A DNA stretch of 11,893 bases from an uncultured Clostridia bacterium (GTDB lineage Bacteria > Bacillota > Clostridia > TANB77 > CAG-508). The stretch lies in assembly GCA_947630255.1 (NCBI GenBank), contig CANRGU010000034.1:1-11893 (forward strand). Direction: 5' to 3'. Under the pieces are notes generated by a model, which saw only the letters and a program-made list of their open reading frames with translations, ran no database searches and was not told the DNA's origin. The position numbers and the translations under genes were made by a program. Shown piece after piece: positions 1-7,158 of this stretch (positions are counted from its first letter, which is position 1; each line of letters begins with the position of its first letter).

Positions 1-610
1 ATCTTATTTGTCCATCTTTTATATCTAATACTCTCCATTTTAGGTCTTCTTTTGTTATTGGATATTCTGTGTCATATGTTGTTCCTGTATATCCTGAATA
101 TGTTTTTAAATCTTCATATAATCCGTTTATCTCAGTTGTTCCTACACTGCTAGCTTTTACGTATGTTCCATAATCCACATAGTCTCCTACTTTTATTCCT
201 GTGTCTTTTCCTTCATATGTTATTTCGCCATTGTCTCCCATTCCCCATTTTACATCTTCTACGCTTCCATCTTGTTCTACTAAAAATGCATTACCATGTG
301 GACTTACACATTCTCCACTTTCTTTGTTTACTTTCCATCCTTCTGATAATTCTTTTTCTAATCTTCCTAAATCTACTTCTCCGTCTCCTCTATGTACTTC
401 TATTATTGCCTTTTCTTGTAGTTCATCTCTATCTACTGTTTTTTGTGTTTCTGATGATGCTATTTTTGTTTTTGATACTATTCCACCGTTTAATGCTATT
501 CTTACTGTTATTGATATTAGTATCAGCATCACTATTACTGTGATTATTAGAGTTATTAAGGTTATTCCTTTGGCATCTACTTTTTTGCACATTTTTGTTT
601 CTTCTTTCAT
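1..610 (-). CDS. Type IV pilin-like (prepilin leader) protein, 3' end outside the window
   Basis: The gene enters from the left edge; 203 residues are visible and no stop is reached. The short basic leader ends in K14-G15 and is followed at once by a hydrophobic helix (ITLITLIITVIVMLILIS, residues 16-33). This is the arrangement recognised by prepilin peptidase, which would cut after G15. The usual Glu at +5 of the mature protein is Thr20. After the helix comes a soluble, charged region, and then a stretch with GDYVDYG and LKWRVLDI. From memory, that resembles a module common in large secreted or surface proteins of gut Clostridia. The ATG at 608-610 is chosen because AGAGAGG lies just upstream; an in-frame ATG at 629-631 has no ribosome binding site. 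The protein is probably membrane-anchored or part of a pilus-like fibre; its exact role is unknown. Assigning it to the pilin-like class is fairly safe. Confidence 0.75.
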   Translation of the reverse strand, partial: MKEETKMCKKVDAKGITLITLIITVIVMLILISITVRIALNGGIVSKTKIASSETQKTVDRDELQEKAIIEVHRGDGEVDLGRLEKELSEGWKVNKESGECVSPHGNAFLVEQDGSVEDVKWGMGDNGEITYEGKDTGIKVGDYVDYGTYVKASSVGTTEINGLYEDLKTYSGYTGTTYDTEYPITKEDLKWRVLDIKDGQIR

Positions 611-720
611 ATGTGTTTTCCTCTCTTTCATTGGTTTTAATCAGTTAAATTTTCTATTGCTTCATATATAATATATATGTTGAACAATGTATTTTTATGT
701 TGATTATAATTTACATATTT

Positions 721-749
721 ATGATATATCAACTTTTTTTCGCTGTCAA
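721..749 (-). promoter_or_regulatory. SigA-type promoter of the pilin-like gene
   Basis: On the minus strand TTGACA (744-749) and TATCAT (721-726) are separated by exactly 17 bases, which include an A-tract. Transcription would start near 714 and leave a leader of about 100 bases. GTTGAT (699-704) and ATCAAC (728-733) form a short inverted repeat around the -10, possibly an operator, but the region is very AT-rich. Confidence 0.6.
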
Positions 750-820
750 TATTTTTTGACTATTTGTTATATATTTGTAATATTTTTTTAGTTTTGGTAA
801 ATACTAACGTAAATAGTTAA

Positions 821-850
821 TATAATAAATTTTTATTGCTATAATGGAGG
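821..850 (+). promoter_or_regulatory. -10 element and ribosome binding site of the FAD/Rieske gene
   Basis: TATAAT at 821-826 lies 29 bases before the ATG, and ATGGAGG (844-850) is well placed as the ribosome binding site. No convincing -35 is seen at 16-18 bases, so only the -10 is supported. Confidence 0.4.
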
Positions 851-854
851 TTAT

Positions 855-2363
855 ATGAATTATTCTTATTGGGTAGATAGTACACCTAAAACAAATTATC
901 CTAGTTTATCTGATGACATTGATACAGATGTTTTAATTATTGGTGGTGGAATCACTGGAATTGCTACTGCATACATGCTGTCTAAATCTCCTTTGCATAT
1001 TACTATTGTTGAGGCTGATAGGATGGCAATGGGTGTAACTGCAAATACTACTGCAAAAATAACTAGTCAACATGGTCTTTTGTATGATTATTTATTAAAT
1101 TCTTTTGGATTTGATACTGCAAAGGGATATTTAGGTTCAAATGAGGAAGCTATTAGGACTATTGAAAATATAGTAAAAACTGAAAATATTAATTGTGATT
1201 TTATAAGTGAGGATGCTTATGTATATACATGTGATAAATCAAGTGTGCAAAAGATTGTAGATGAAGTGTCTAGCGTTACTTCCCTTGGATTAAATGCAGA
1301 ATATGTTACAGAGTGCCCGCTTCCTTTTCCAATACAGGCAGGGATAAAATTCCCTAATCAGGCACAATTTCATCCGAGAAAATATTTGCTTGCACTTTTG
1401 TCCATTTTAGAGAAAAGAAGTGTAAATATTTTTGAAAATTCAAAGGTTATAGATATAAAGCATGAGAATGATAAATATGAAGTATATGTAAATGATCATA
1501 AGGTTACTACAAAATATTTGGTTATGGCATCTCATTATCCTATAAAAAATTTTCCTGGTATGTATTTTATAAAAATGTATCAAGAATCTTCCTATGCAGT
1601 TGGTGTAGAACTTGATGAAGATGTATTTGACGGAATGTATATTTCTTGTGATACTCCTACTACTTCTTTTAGGAATGCTCTTCAAGAAAATGGGAAAAAA
1701 TTATTAATTGTTGGTGGCGGTGAGCATAAAACAGGGGCAACTAATGTGAATATTGATGATACTTATAAAAATCTTGAAAATTATATAAAGTCAATTTATC
1801 CAAAGGCAAAAGTTAAATATCGTTGGATGACTGAGGATTGTGTATCTTTAGATAAAATACCTTATATAGGTGAATTTTCTAATTTTCTTCCGAATATGTA
1901 TGTTGCAACAGGTTATAAAAAGTGGGGAATGACAACTTCACATGTTGCTGCAAAAATTATCTCTGATAAGATTTTGGAAATTGAGAATCCTTATGAAAAA
2001 GTTTATACGGCTACTAGATTAGAACCTATAAAAAATAGAAAAGAATTTGGCAACATGCTTAAAACATCTGTATATTCTCTTGCTATTAATAAAATATCTC
2101 CTCCTATTAAATCTTATAAGGAGCTTCAAAATGATAGCGGTGGAGTTGTTGATTATAAAGGACAAAAACTTGGAATTTACAAAGATGAGGCAGGAAAGAT
2201 GCTTGCCGTAATTCCATATTGCAAGCACTTGGGCTGTGAGCTTTCATGGAATAATTTAGAGAAAACGTGGGACTGCCCATGCCATGGCTCTAGGTATGAT
2301 TATACTGGAAAAATTATTACAGAGCCTACAACTGAGAATTTGGATACTGTTTGTTTAGAATAA
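855..2363 (+). CDS. FAD-dependent oxidoreductase (DAO family) with C-terminal Rieske [2Fe-2S] domain, YhfW-like
   Basis: This 502-residue protein starts at an ATG preceded by GGAGG. Near the N-terminus, VLIIGGGITGIATAYML followed by a beta strand ending in E (IVEAD) is the dinucleotide-binding fold of D-amino-acid-oxidase-type flavoproteins, and GVTANTTAKITSQHG follows. The last ~50 residues are a Rieske domain: C456-x-H458-x-x-C461 and C474-P-C476-H477-G-S479. C456, H458, C474 and H477 are the expected cluster ligands, and C461 and C476 the expected disulfide pair. Length and architecture match Bacillus subtilis YhfW. The family presumably passes electrons between flavin and cluster, but its substrate is not established. 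No signal peptide is seen, so it should be cytoplasmic. The gene stands alone, with its own terminator. The domain assignment is firm; the physiological role is open. Confidence 0.92.
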   Translation: MNYSYWVDSTPKTNYPSLSDDIDTDVLIIGGGITGIATAYMLSKSPLHITIVEADRMAMGVTANTTAKITSQHGLLYDYLLNSFGFDTAKGYLGSNEEAIRTIENIVKTENINCDFISEDAYVYTCDKSSVQKIVDEVSSVTSLGLNAEYVTECPLPFPIQAGIKFPNQAQFHPRKYLLALLSILEKRSVNIFENSKVIDIKHENDKYEVYVNDHKVTTKYLVMASHYPIKNFPGMYFIKMYQESSYAVGVELDEDVFDGMYISCDTPTTSFRNALQENGKKLLIVGGGEHKTGATNVNIDDTYKNLENYIKSIYPKAKVKYRWMTEDCVSLDKIPYIGEFSNFLPNMYVATGYKKWGMTTSHVAAKIISDKILEIENPYEKVYTATRLEPIKNRKEFGNMLKTSVYSLAINKISPPIKSYKELQNDSGGVVDYKGQKLGIYKDEAGKMLAVIPYCKHLGCELSWNNLEKTWDCPCHGSRYDYTGKIITEPTTENLDTVCLE

Positions 2364-2368
2364 AATTT

Positions 2369-2416
2369 ATGAGAAAAATGGTTTATTCCATCTTTCTCAT
2401 TTTTATATTTTTGCAA
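2369..2416 (+). terminator. Rho-independent terminator after the FAD/Rieske gene
   Basis: A 13-bp stem with one mismatch (ATGAGAAAAATGG, 2369-2381, with CCATCTTTCTCAT, 2388-2400) closes a 6-base loop. A T-rich tail follows. The stem begins six bases after the stop codon. Confidence 0.8.
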
Positions 2417-2423
2417 AAATCTC

Positions 2424-2452
2424 TTGAATAATACTTAAAACCAGGCTATAAT
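2424..2452 (+). promoter_or_regulatory. Promoter of the tRNA-Arg gene
   Basis: TTGAAT (2424-2429) and TATAAT (2447-2452) are 17 bases apart. The predicted start near 2459 is about 15 bases upstream of the mature tRNA 5' end. Confidence 0.75.
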
Positions 2453-2473
2453 ATATAGGTACATTAAATATTT

Positions 2474-2550
2474 GCACCTGTAGCTTAGCTGGATAAAGCG
2501 CGAGGCTACGAACTTCGAGACCGGGGGTTCGAATCCCTCCAGGTGCACCA
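2474..2550 (+). tRNA. tRNA-Arg (anticodon ACG), CCA encoded
   Basis: A complete cloverleaf can be drawn. The acceptor stem GCACCTG/CAGGTGC is perfect. The D-arm GCTT/AAGC encloses AGCTGGATA. The anticodon stem CGAGG/CTTCG carries the loop CTACGAA, which puts ACG at positions 34-36. The T-arm GGGGG/CCCTC has the loop TTCGAAT. The discriminator A is followed by genomic CCA. ACG reads CGN arginine codons, normally after deamination of A34 to inosine. It is a single-gene unit with its own promoter and terminator. Confidence 0.97.
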
Positions 2551-2579
2551 AACTCTCAAGATAACTTGAGAGTTTTTTT
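2551..2579 (+). terminator. Rho-independent terminator of tRNA-Arg
   Basis: A perfect 10-bp stem AACTCTCAAG (2551-2560) / CTTGAGAGTT (2565-2574) with an ATAA loop runs into a T-tract. It begins directly after the encoded CCA. Confidence 0.92.
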
Positions 2580-2606
2580 GTTTCTTAATATAATAACCAT
2601 CATATT

Positions 2607-2836
2607 CTATGTCAATTTTTCTTTTATTATATGTATTAAATCTTCATATTTTATATTTTTTGAGTATGAATGCTTATTAGCATAATTTTTCCAAAGACTT
2701 TTTAGGAAATCACTTTCTTCTATTTCTTTCAATTTCTGTTTTGTAATATTTAAATCTGTATTTCTATAACTGTAATATTGCTTCTATTAGCAATGTTTTT
2801 TGCCTTGTCCATTAAACTTTTAGAATTTTTTATCAT
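2607..2836 (-). pseudogene. abiEii: AbiEii/AbiGii-family toxin remnant with a large internal deletion
   Basis: The ATG at 2834-2836 overlaps the stop of the upstream antitoxin gene (ATGA) and has GGAGG in front. Its frame reads MIKNSKSLMDKAKNIANRS, like the start of nucleotidyltransferase-type AbiEii toxins, and stops after 28 codons (2750-2752). In another frame, from about 2780 to the TAG at 2607-2609, the translation includes RNTDLNI, then EESDFLKSLWKNY, SYSKNIKYEDL. This resembles the conserved C-terminal tail of AbiEii toxins. The two pieces meet near 2770-2785. The full family is roughly 250-300 residues, so the catalytic nucleotidyltransferase core is missing and the remnant cannot be an active toxin. 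The family call is from remembered motifs; the short ORF, frame change and small size are visible directly. Confidence 0.72.
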
Positions 2837-3417
2837 ATTATAGCCTCCATATAATTTTTCACATTATCATATACTTTCAGCTTTTTTGCATATTGAAACA
2901 TATTATTTACATTGAAATCCTTATCTTTAATACATTTTCTTATAATTTTATTAGCTAGTTCAATCTCCATGGAGTTTCTGTTTGAAATGATGTCTACTAA
3001 AGTTTTTTCAATATTATATGAATATACTTCTTTACCTGTATTTGTTAAAACTTTTATTTTTCCTATATTTATCATTTCTTTATTAACTCTATGAATATTG
3101 GCGATATTTTTGCAATATCCTAAACTATTATTTCTTGTAGTAGTTATATCAAGTTTTTCTGGTGTTCTTTCTGTTTTGTTAAGAAGATATAATGCTGTAT
3201 TAAAAGAAAAAACTGTATTAGGATGTTTCATTTGAAAAATAAATAATTCATCATATATAAATTTATTTGTAGCGTATATTCCATAATCTATTCTTTCAAT
3301 TGCTTTATCTTTCACCATTTTAGATAGAATTGTTCTAGAAATTCCTTTTTTATTTGCATCCTTTGAAGTTATAATACTTCCATTAGAATTTATTATTTCT
3401 ATATATTTGTCATACAT
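2833..3417 (-). CDS. abiEi: AbiEi-type antitoxin / winged-helix transcriptional regulator
   Basis: The protein has 194 residues, close to the usual size of AbiEi antitoxins. Residues ~8-50 form a winged-helix DNA-binding domain (SIITSKDANKKGISRTILSKM, then a wing ending DYGIYA). Next comes the AbiEi-type core (NTVFSFNTALYLLNKTERTPEKLDITTTR), followed by a helical C-terminal part. The ATG at 3415-3417 is preceded by GGAGG at a 7-base spacing. In type IV toxin-antitoxin systems, AbiEi represses its own operon by binding inverted repeats and neutralises AbiEii without binding it. Here the promoter lies within a perfect inverted repeat, and the 3' end overlaps the start of the broken toxin by four bases. 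With the toxin gone, the protein may survive only as a repressor, as an antidote to a related toxin elsewhere, or as a gene not yet lost. Confidence 0.85.
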   Translation of the reverse strand: MYDKYIEIINSNGSIITSKDANKKGISRTILSKMVKDKAIERIDYGIYATNKFIYDELFIFQMKHPNTVFSFNTALYLLNKTERTPEKLDITTTRNNSLGYCKNIANIHRVNKEMINIGKIKVLTNTGKEVYSYNIEKTLVDIISNRNSMEIELANKIIRKCIKDKDFNVNNMFQYAKKLKVYDNVKNYMEAII

Positions 3418-3430
3418 AACTCTTCCTCCA

Positions 3431-3474
3431 TTACACTTTTAACACATTTTATCATTTTGTGTTAAAAGTGTAAA
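3431..3474 (-). promoter_or_regulatory. abiEi promoter embedded in a perfect 16-bp inverted repeat (likely operator)
   Basis: TTACACTTTTAACACA (3431-3446) and its exact reverse complement (3458-3473) flank 11 bases. On the minus strand, -35 TTTACA (3469-3474) and -10 TAAAAT (3446-3451) are 17 bases apart and each overlaps one arm. A protein bound to both arms would block polymerase, the autoregulatory layout known for AbiEi. No T-tract follows on the minus strand, so a terminator for copA is less likely. Confidence 0.75.
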
Positions 3475-3480
3475 CATGTT

Positions 3481-5751
3481 TTACAAAATTTCTCTTTTAT
3501 TATTGAAAATATTATAATTTTTTATACGCCAATTTAAATTTTTATTTACCATTAATTCTTTTAATCTTAATGCATTTAATATAACTGTAATACTACTTAA
3601 TACCATTGCTAAACTTGCAAACATTGGATTTATTGAAATTCCTATAGGTTTTAATACTCCTATTGCTATTGGTATCATAAGAGAATTATAAAAAAATGCC
3701 CAAAATAGATTTTGCTTAATATTTCTAATTGTTCTTTTGCTGATGTTAATTAAATTTACAATGCTTTGTAAATCGTTGCTTGTAAGTATTACATTTGATG
3801 CGTCCATTGCAATATCTGTTCCACTGTTTACGCTTACTCCTATATCGCATGCGGTTAATGCTGGGCTATCGTTGATTCCATCTCCGCACATCATTACAAA
3901 TTTATTTTCATTCTTTAAATTTTTAATTGTTTCTGATTTCTCGCTTGGCATAACGTTTGCAATTACTTTTGTTATTCCTATGTCATTTGCAATTTTTTCA
4001 GCAGTTTCTTTGTTATCTCCTGTTAGCATTATTGTTTCAATCTTATTTTTATTTAGAATAGATATTACTTCTTTTGCATTTTCTCTTAAGATATCATTTA
4101 TGCCTATAATTGCAATTATTTCTTTATTTTGTACTACGTATACTATGCTATTTCCATCTTTTGCAAGATTTTTTTCGTCTTCTTCGTGATTATTTTTAAT
4201 TTCATATTTTGATAATATTTTTGAGTTTCCAAGTAGTATCTCATTATTTTCTACTTCGGCTTTTATTCCTAATCCTGCTATATTTTCAAAATTGCTTACA
4301 TCTAGAACTTTTAGATTATTTTCCTCAATGTAATCTGCAAAAGCTTTTCCAATAGGATGAGTAGATTTACTTTCAATGCTTGCTACTGTTTGTAATATGG
4401 TATTTACTTCCATATTACTATAATTTATGACTTTCGAAATTTTTAATTTTCCATAAGTTAATGTTCCTGTTTTATCAAATACTATTGTGTTTACTTTTTG
4501 TGCATTTTCTAATATTTCGCTCTTCTTTACTAATATTCCTTTTTGTGCGCATAATCCTTCTGATATTACAATTGCAAGTGGGGTTGCGAGTCCAAGGCTA
4601 CATGGACATGCTACTACTAAAACTGTTACAAATGTAGTGAGTGCAATTTCTATAGGTTCGCCTAAGATTAAATATATAAAAAATGATATAATGCTAATTA
4701 TTATAACTACTGGAACAAATACTCCTGATACCTTGTCTGCTACTTTTGCTATTGGTGCTTTTGTGTTACTTGCTTCTACTACTAATTTTACAATTTCTGA
4801 TATTGTTGATTCTTTTCCAATTCTTTCTGCTTTATATTCTATATATCCATCATAATTTATACTTCCTGCAATAACGCTACTGCCTATTTCTTTTGCCACA
4901 GGCTTACTTTCTCCTGTTATAAAAGATTCGTCTAGATGAGTTTTTCCTGTTATGATTTCTCCATCTACTGCTATTTTATCGCCAGGTCTTGCTACAACTA
5001 TATCTCCTTTATGTATTTCGTCTAAAGTTACTTCTTTTTCTACACCATCAATTTTTACAATTGCTGTATTTGGAGTTATTTTTACTAGTTTTTGTATAGC
5101 TTCTTTTGTTTTGTCTTTGCTGATTCCATCAATATATCTGCCAAGTTTTATAAAATAAATAACTATCGCTGCGGATTCAAAATATAAATTCATAACCATG
5201 TGTTTATTTCCACTAAAGACCATATACATACTATATAGGCTATAAGATAGACTTGCTATAACTCCTATACCTACTAAAGTATCCATGTTTGGTGTTCCAT
5301 GAATTAAATTTTTATATCCATTTTTTAAGATATCAAAACCATACCATAAAAATGCTAATGTGAATAGTAATAAACATATCATATAGTTTGTGCTATTAAT
5401 ATGTGGGTCAAGTAATGGAATTGTAGGCAAATTTATCATGTGCCCCATTGAAATGTACATAAGTAAAATTGCAAGAATTGTAAAAATTATAAATTTGATT
5501 TTTTCTTTTTTATTCTTGCCTTCTATTTTTATTTCTTTAAATTCACCTAAGCTTTTAAATCCAGCCTGTTTAACGAATTCTTCTAAATTTTCAACAGTTA
5601 ATAACTTTTCATCATATTCAATGCTAGCATTTGCCATTACTAAATTTACTACTGCTTCTTTTACTCCGTTTTGTTTGTTTAAATACTTTTCTAATCCGTT
5701 AGAGCAAGCTGAGCATGTCATTCCATCAATTGATAAGATTATCTTTTTCAT
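3481..5751 (-). CDS. copA: Copper-exporting P-type ATPase (P1B-1)
   Basis: This 756-residue membrane pump exports Cu(I) from the cytoplasm using ATP. One N-terminal heavy-metal-associated domain carries GMTCSAC (C13, C16). The ATPase landmarks follow in order: TGES (279-282, actuator), the CPC metal site in the sixth membrane helix (382-384), the phosphorylation motif DKTGT (426-430), the HP pair of the nucleotide domain (465-466) and GDGIND (623-628). Y688-N689 in the seventh helix and MVLSS (716-720) in the eighth are the signature of Cu(I)-selective pumps. Hydrophobic segments are at ~88-110, 122-140, 157-180, 188-205, 343-363, 370-395, 682-700 and 705-728. The ATG has AAGGAG upstream and follows copZ by 14 bases; it is the last gene of the csoR operon. 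The protein is complete, with a single metal-binding domain. Confidence 0.96.
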   Translation of the reverse strand: MKKIILSIDGMTCSACSNGLEKYLNKQNGVKEAVVNLVMANASIEYDEKLLTVENLEEFVKQAGFKSLGEFKEIKIEGKNKKEKIKFIIFTILAILLMYISMGHMINLPTIPLLDPHINSTNYMICLLLFTLAFLWYGFDILKNGYKNLIHGTPNMDTLVGIGVIASLSYSLYSMYMVFSGNKHMVMNLYFESAAIVIYFIKLGRYIDGISKDKTKEAIQKLVKITPNTAIVKIDGVEKEVTLDEIHKGDIVVARPGDKIAVDGEIITGKTHLDESFITGESKPVAKEIGSSVIAGSINYDGYIEYKAERIGKESTISEIVKLVVEASNTKAPIAKVADKVSGVFVPVVIIISIISFFIYLILGEPIEIALTTFVTVLVVACPCSLGLATPLAIVISEGLCAQKGILVKKSEILENAQKVNTIVFDKTGTLTYGKLKISKVINYSNMEVNTILQTVASIESKSTHPIGKAFADYIEENNLKVLDVSNFENIAGLGIKAEVENNEILLGNSKILSKYEIKNNHEEDEKNLAKDGNSIVYVVQNKEIIAIIGINDILRENAKEVISILNKNKIETIMLTGDNKETAEKIANDIGITKVIANVMPSEKSETIKNLKNENKFVMMCGDGINDSPALTACDIGVSVNSGTDIAMDASNVILTSNDLQSIVNLINISKRTIRNIKQNLFWAFFYNSLMIPIAIGVLKPIGISINPMFASLAMVLSSITVILNALRLKELMVNKNLNWRIKNYNIFNNKREIL

Positions 5752-5765
5752 AGAAAATCTCCTTA

Positions 5766-5972
5766 TTATTCTTTTACTTCATATCCAATGTCTTCTATTT
5801 TTTCTTTTATGATAGAAGAGTCTATTTCTTTATTTAATGTGACTGTAACATTTCCTGTTACATGATCTGCTTTAACATTTTCTACTCCGTCTATTGTTTT
5901 TAAAGCGTTTTGGACTCTGTTTTCACAGCCTCCACACATCATACCTTCTACTTTAAATTTTAATTCTTTCAT
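5766..5972 (-). CDS. copZ: Copper chaperone, CopZ-like HMA domain protein
   Basis: This is a 68-residue stand-alone heavy-metal-associated domain (beta-alpha-beta-beta-alpha-beta). The metal-binding loop is GMMCGGC (C13, C16), and the end is GYEVKE, typical of the fold. CopZ proteins bind Cu(I) in the cytoplasm and hand it to CopA and to the CsoR repressor. The ATG follows AAAGGAGG. The gene lies 35 bases after tcdA and 14 before copA, so it is co-transcribed with the pump. The context removes most doubt about copper versus another soft metal. Confidence 0.92.
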   Translation of the reverse strand: MKELKFKVEGMMCGGCENRVQNALKTIDGVENVKADHVTGNVTVTLNKEIDSSIIKEKIEDIGYEVKE

Positions 5973-6007
5973 ATTTAAATCCTCCTTTTTGGCAATTAAT
6001 GCCTATT

Positions 6008-6754
6008 TTATTTTTTTATAATATCTTTAATAACTTCTCCTGCAATTATTAGACCTGCTACTGATGGAACAAAGGATATACTTCCTGGTACCTGTTTTTT
6101 ATTAGTGTGTTCTTTATTGTGTAAATCTACAAATTCATCTTTACATTTATATTTTAATTTTTCATCTGGTTTTATTGGTTCTTCTTTAGAATACACAACT
6201 TTTAATTTCTTTATTCCTCTTAGGCGAAGTTCTTTTCTCATAACTTTTGCAAGTGGACATACACTTGTTTTATATATATCTGTTACTTCGAACTTAGTGG
6301 GGTCTAATTTATTTCCTGTTCCCATACTGGATATGATAGGTATATTTAATTTATTTGCTCTCATAACTAATTCTATTTTTGCTGTAACTGTATCTACTGC
6401 ATCTACTATATAATCTACTGTTTCATCTAATATCCCTTTAGTTTCTGGCATAAAAAATTCTTGGAATATTTCTACATTTGCATTTGGATTTATTTCTAAT
6501 ATTCTTTCCTTTGCAACTTCTGCTTTATATTTTCCTATTGTTTTTTTTGTACTAATTAATTGTCTGTTTAGATTTGTTAAACAAATTTTATCATTATCCA
6601 CTAATATAAAATTTCCTATTCCAGCTCTTACAAGGGCTTCTACTACAAAGGAACCGACTCCGCCTATTCCAAAGATAGCTATTTTGGATTTATTTAGCTT
6701 TTCTATTGCTTCTTTTCCAATTAATAATTCTGTTCTTGAAAATTGATCTAGCAT
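6008..6754 (-). CDS. tcdA: tRNA threonylcarbamoyladenosine dehydratase (ThiF/E1-like family)
   Basis: This 248-residue, E1-like enzyme uses ATP to convert t6A37 of ANN-decoding tRNAs to its cyclic form (ct6A). The nucleotide-binding loop FGIGGVGS (28-35) is followed by LVDNDKICLTNLNRQL (51-66), which carries the acidic and Asn/Arg residues of ThiF-type adenylating enzymes. IISSMGTGNKLDPT (140-153) and SVCPLAKVMRKELR (164-177) are typical of TcdA/YrvM rather than of MoeB or ThiF. The C-terminus ends in GSISFVPSVAGLIIAGEV, as in the family. The gene starts 12 bases after csoR, with an AAAGGGAG site, so it belongs to the copper operon's transcript. A tRNA modification gene in this position is unexpected. 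Sulfur-carrier activation is a less likely alternative, as no partner gene is nearby. Confidence 0.9.
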   Translation of the reverse strand: MLDQFSRTELLIGKEAIEKLNKSKIAIFGIGGVGSFVVEALVRAGIGNFILVDNDKICLTNLNRQLISTKKTIGKYKAEVAKERILEINPNANVEIFQEFFMPETKGILDETVDYIVDAVDTVTAKIELVMRANKLNIPIISSMGTGNKLDPTKFEVTDIYKTSVCPLAKVMRKELRLRGIKKLKVVYSKEEPIKPDEKLKYKCKDEFVDLHNKEHTNKKQVPGSISFVPSVAGLIIAGEVIKDIIKK

Positions 6755-6766
6755 TTTTTTCTCCCT

Positions 6767-7081
6767 TTATTGCATTTTTTTTATGATAGTGACTACATCA
6801 TCTAGTATATCTAAATTTCCCATTTGTATCTCATAGGCAACACATGTTTTTAAATGGCTCTCTAATATGCTATTTCCTAAAGTTTGTAATGATTTGCAAG
6901 CTGCTGCAATTTGGATTAACACATCATCGCAATATCTATCATCTGCAATCATTTGATTTATTCCTCTTACCTGTCCTTCAATTATATTTAATCTTTTGGT
7001 TAAATTTTTCTTTTCTTCTTCTGTTCTATGTGTACTTTTTCCACTTTGCATACAACACTTTCCGCATTTTTCGCAACTCAT
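6767..7081 (-). CDS. csoR: CsoR-family copper-sensing repressor
   Basis: This 104-residue, all-helical DUF156-family repressor has the signature RLNIIEGQVRGI (30-41). The Cu(I) ligands are in the expected places: C51 in RYCDDV, then H76 and C80 in ESHLKTCV. The His argues for CsoR and against the persulfide sensor CstR. CsoR binds its operator when copper-free and lets go when Cu(I) binds. The operator lies just upstream. The start is supported by AAGAGGTG ten bases before the ATG. It is first in the operon with tcdA, copZ and copA, and so represses itself as well. The N-terminus carries an unusual cluster of four cysteines (C3, C6, C9, C10) ahead of the conserved core. Confidence 0.93.
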   Translation of the reverse strand: MSCEKCGKCCMQSGKSTHRTEEEKKNLTKRLNIIEGQVRGINQMIADDRYCDDVLIQIAAACKSLQTLGNSILESHLKTCVAYEIQMGNLDILDDVVTIIKKMQ

Positions 7082-7101
7082 CTTTTCACCTCTTCTTTAT
7101 G

Positions 7102-7131
7102 ATTGTATACCCCGTGGGGGTATATTGTCAA
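7102..7131 (-). promoter_or_regulatory. Copper-operon promoter with CsoR operator in the spacer
   Basis: On the minus strand, -35 TTGACA (7126-7131) and -10 TACAAT (7102-7107) are 18 bases apart. The dyad TATACCCCGTGGGGGTATA (7106-7124), with arms TATACCCC/GGGGTATA, fills the spacer and touches the -10. It has the GC-rich core in AT flanks that CsoR sites show. Bound CsoR would stop polymerase, and Cu(I) would relieve it. Confidence 0.88.
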
Positions 7132-7158
7132 TACAATTTTAATAAATTATATATGATA

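Noticed and set aside
163..671. Two open frames of 126 and 156 codons on the plus strand
   Set aside because: They are antisense to the pilin-like gene. Their Leu/Phe/Ser-rich translations, lacking a motif or ribosome binding site, are shadow ORFs.
2370..2580. CRISPR array or tandem repeat near the hairpins
   Set aside because: The repeated structures are two unrelated terminators and a tRNA. There is no regular repeat-spacer pattern anywhere in the window.
3431..3473. Inverted repeat after copA as a Rho-independent terminator
   Set aside because: No T-tract follows on the minus strand, and both arms coincide with promoter hexamers, so an operator fits better.
4487..5812. Several plus-strand open frames opposite copA
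   Set aside because: Low-complexity Ile/Ser/Phe/Leu translations without ribosome binding sites. copA on the other strand is complete, with all its motifs.
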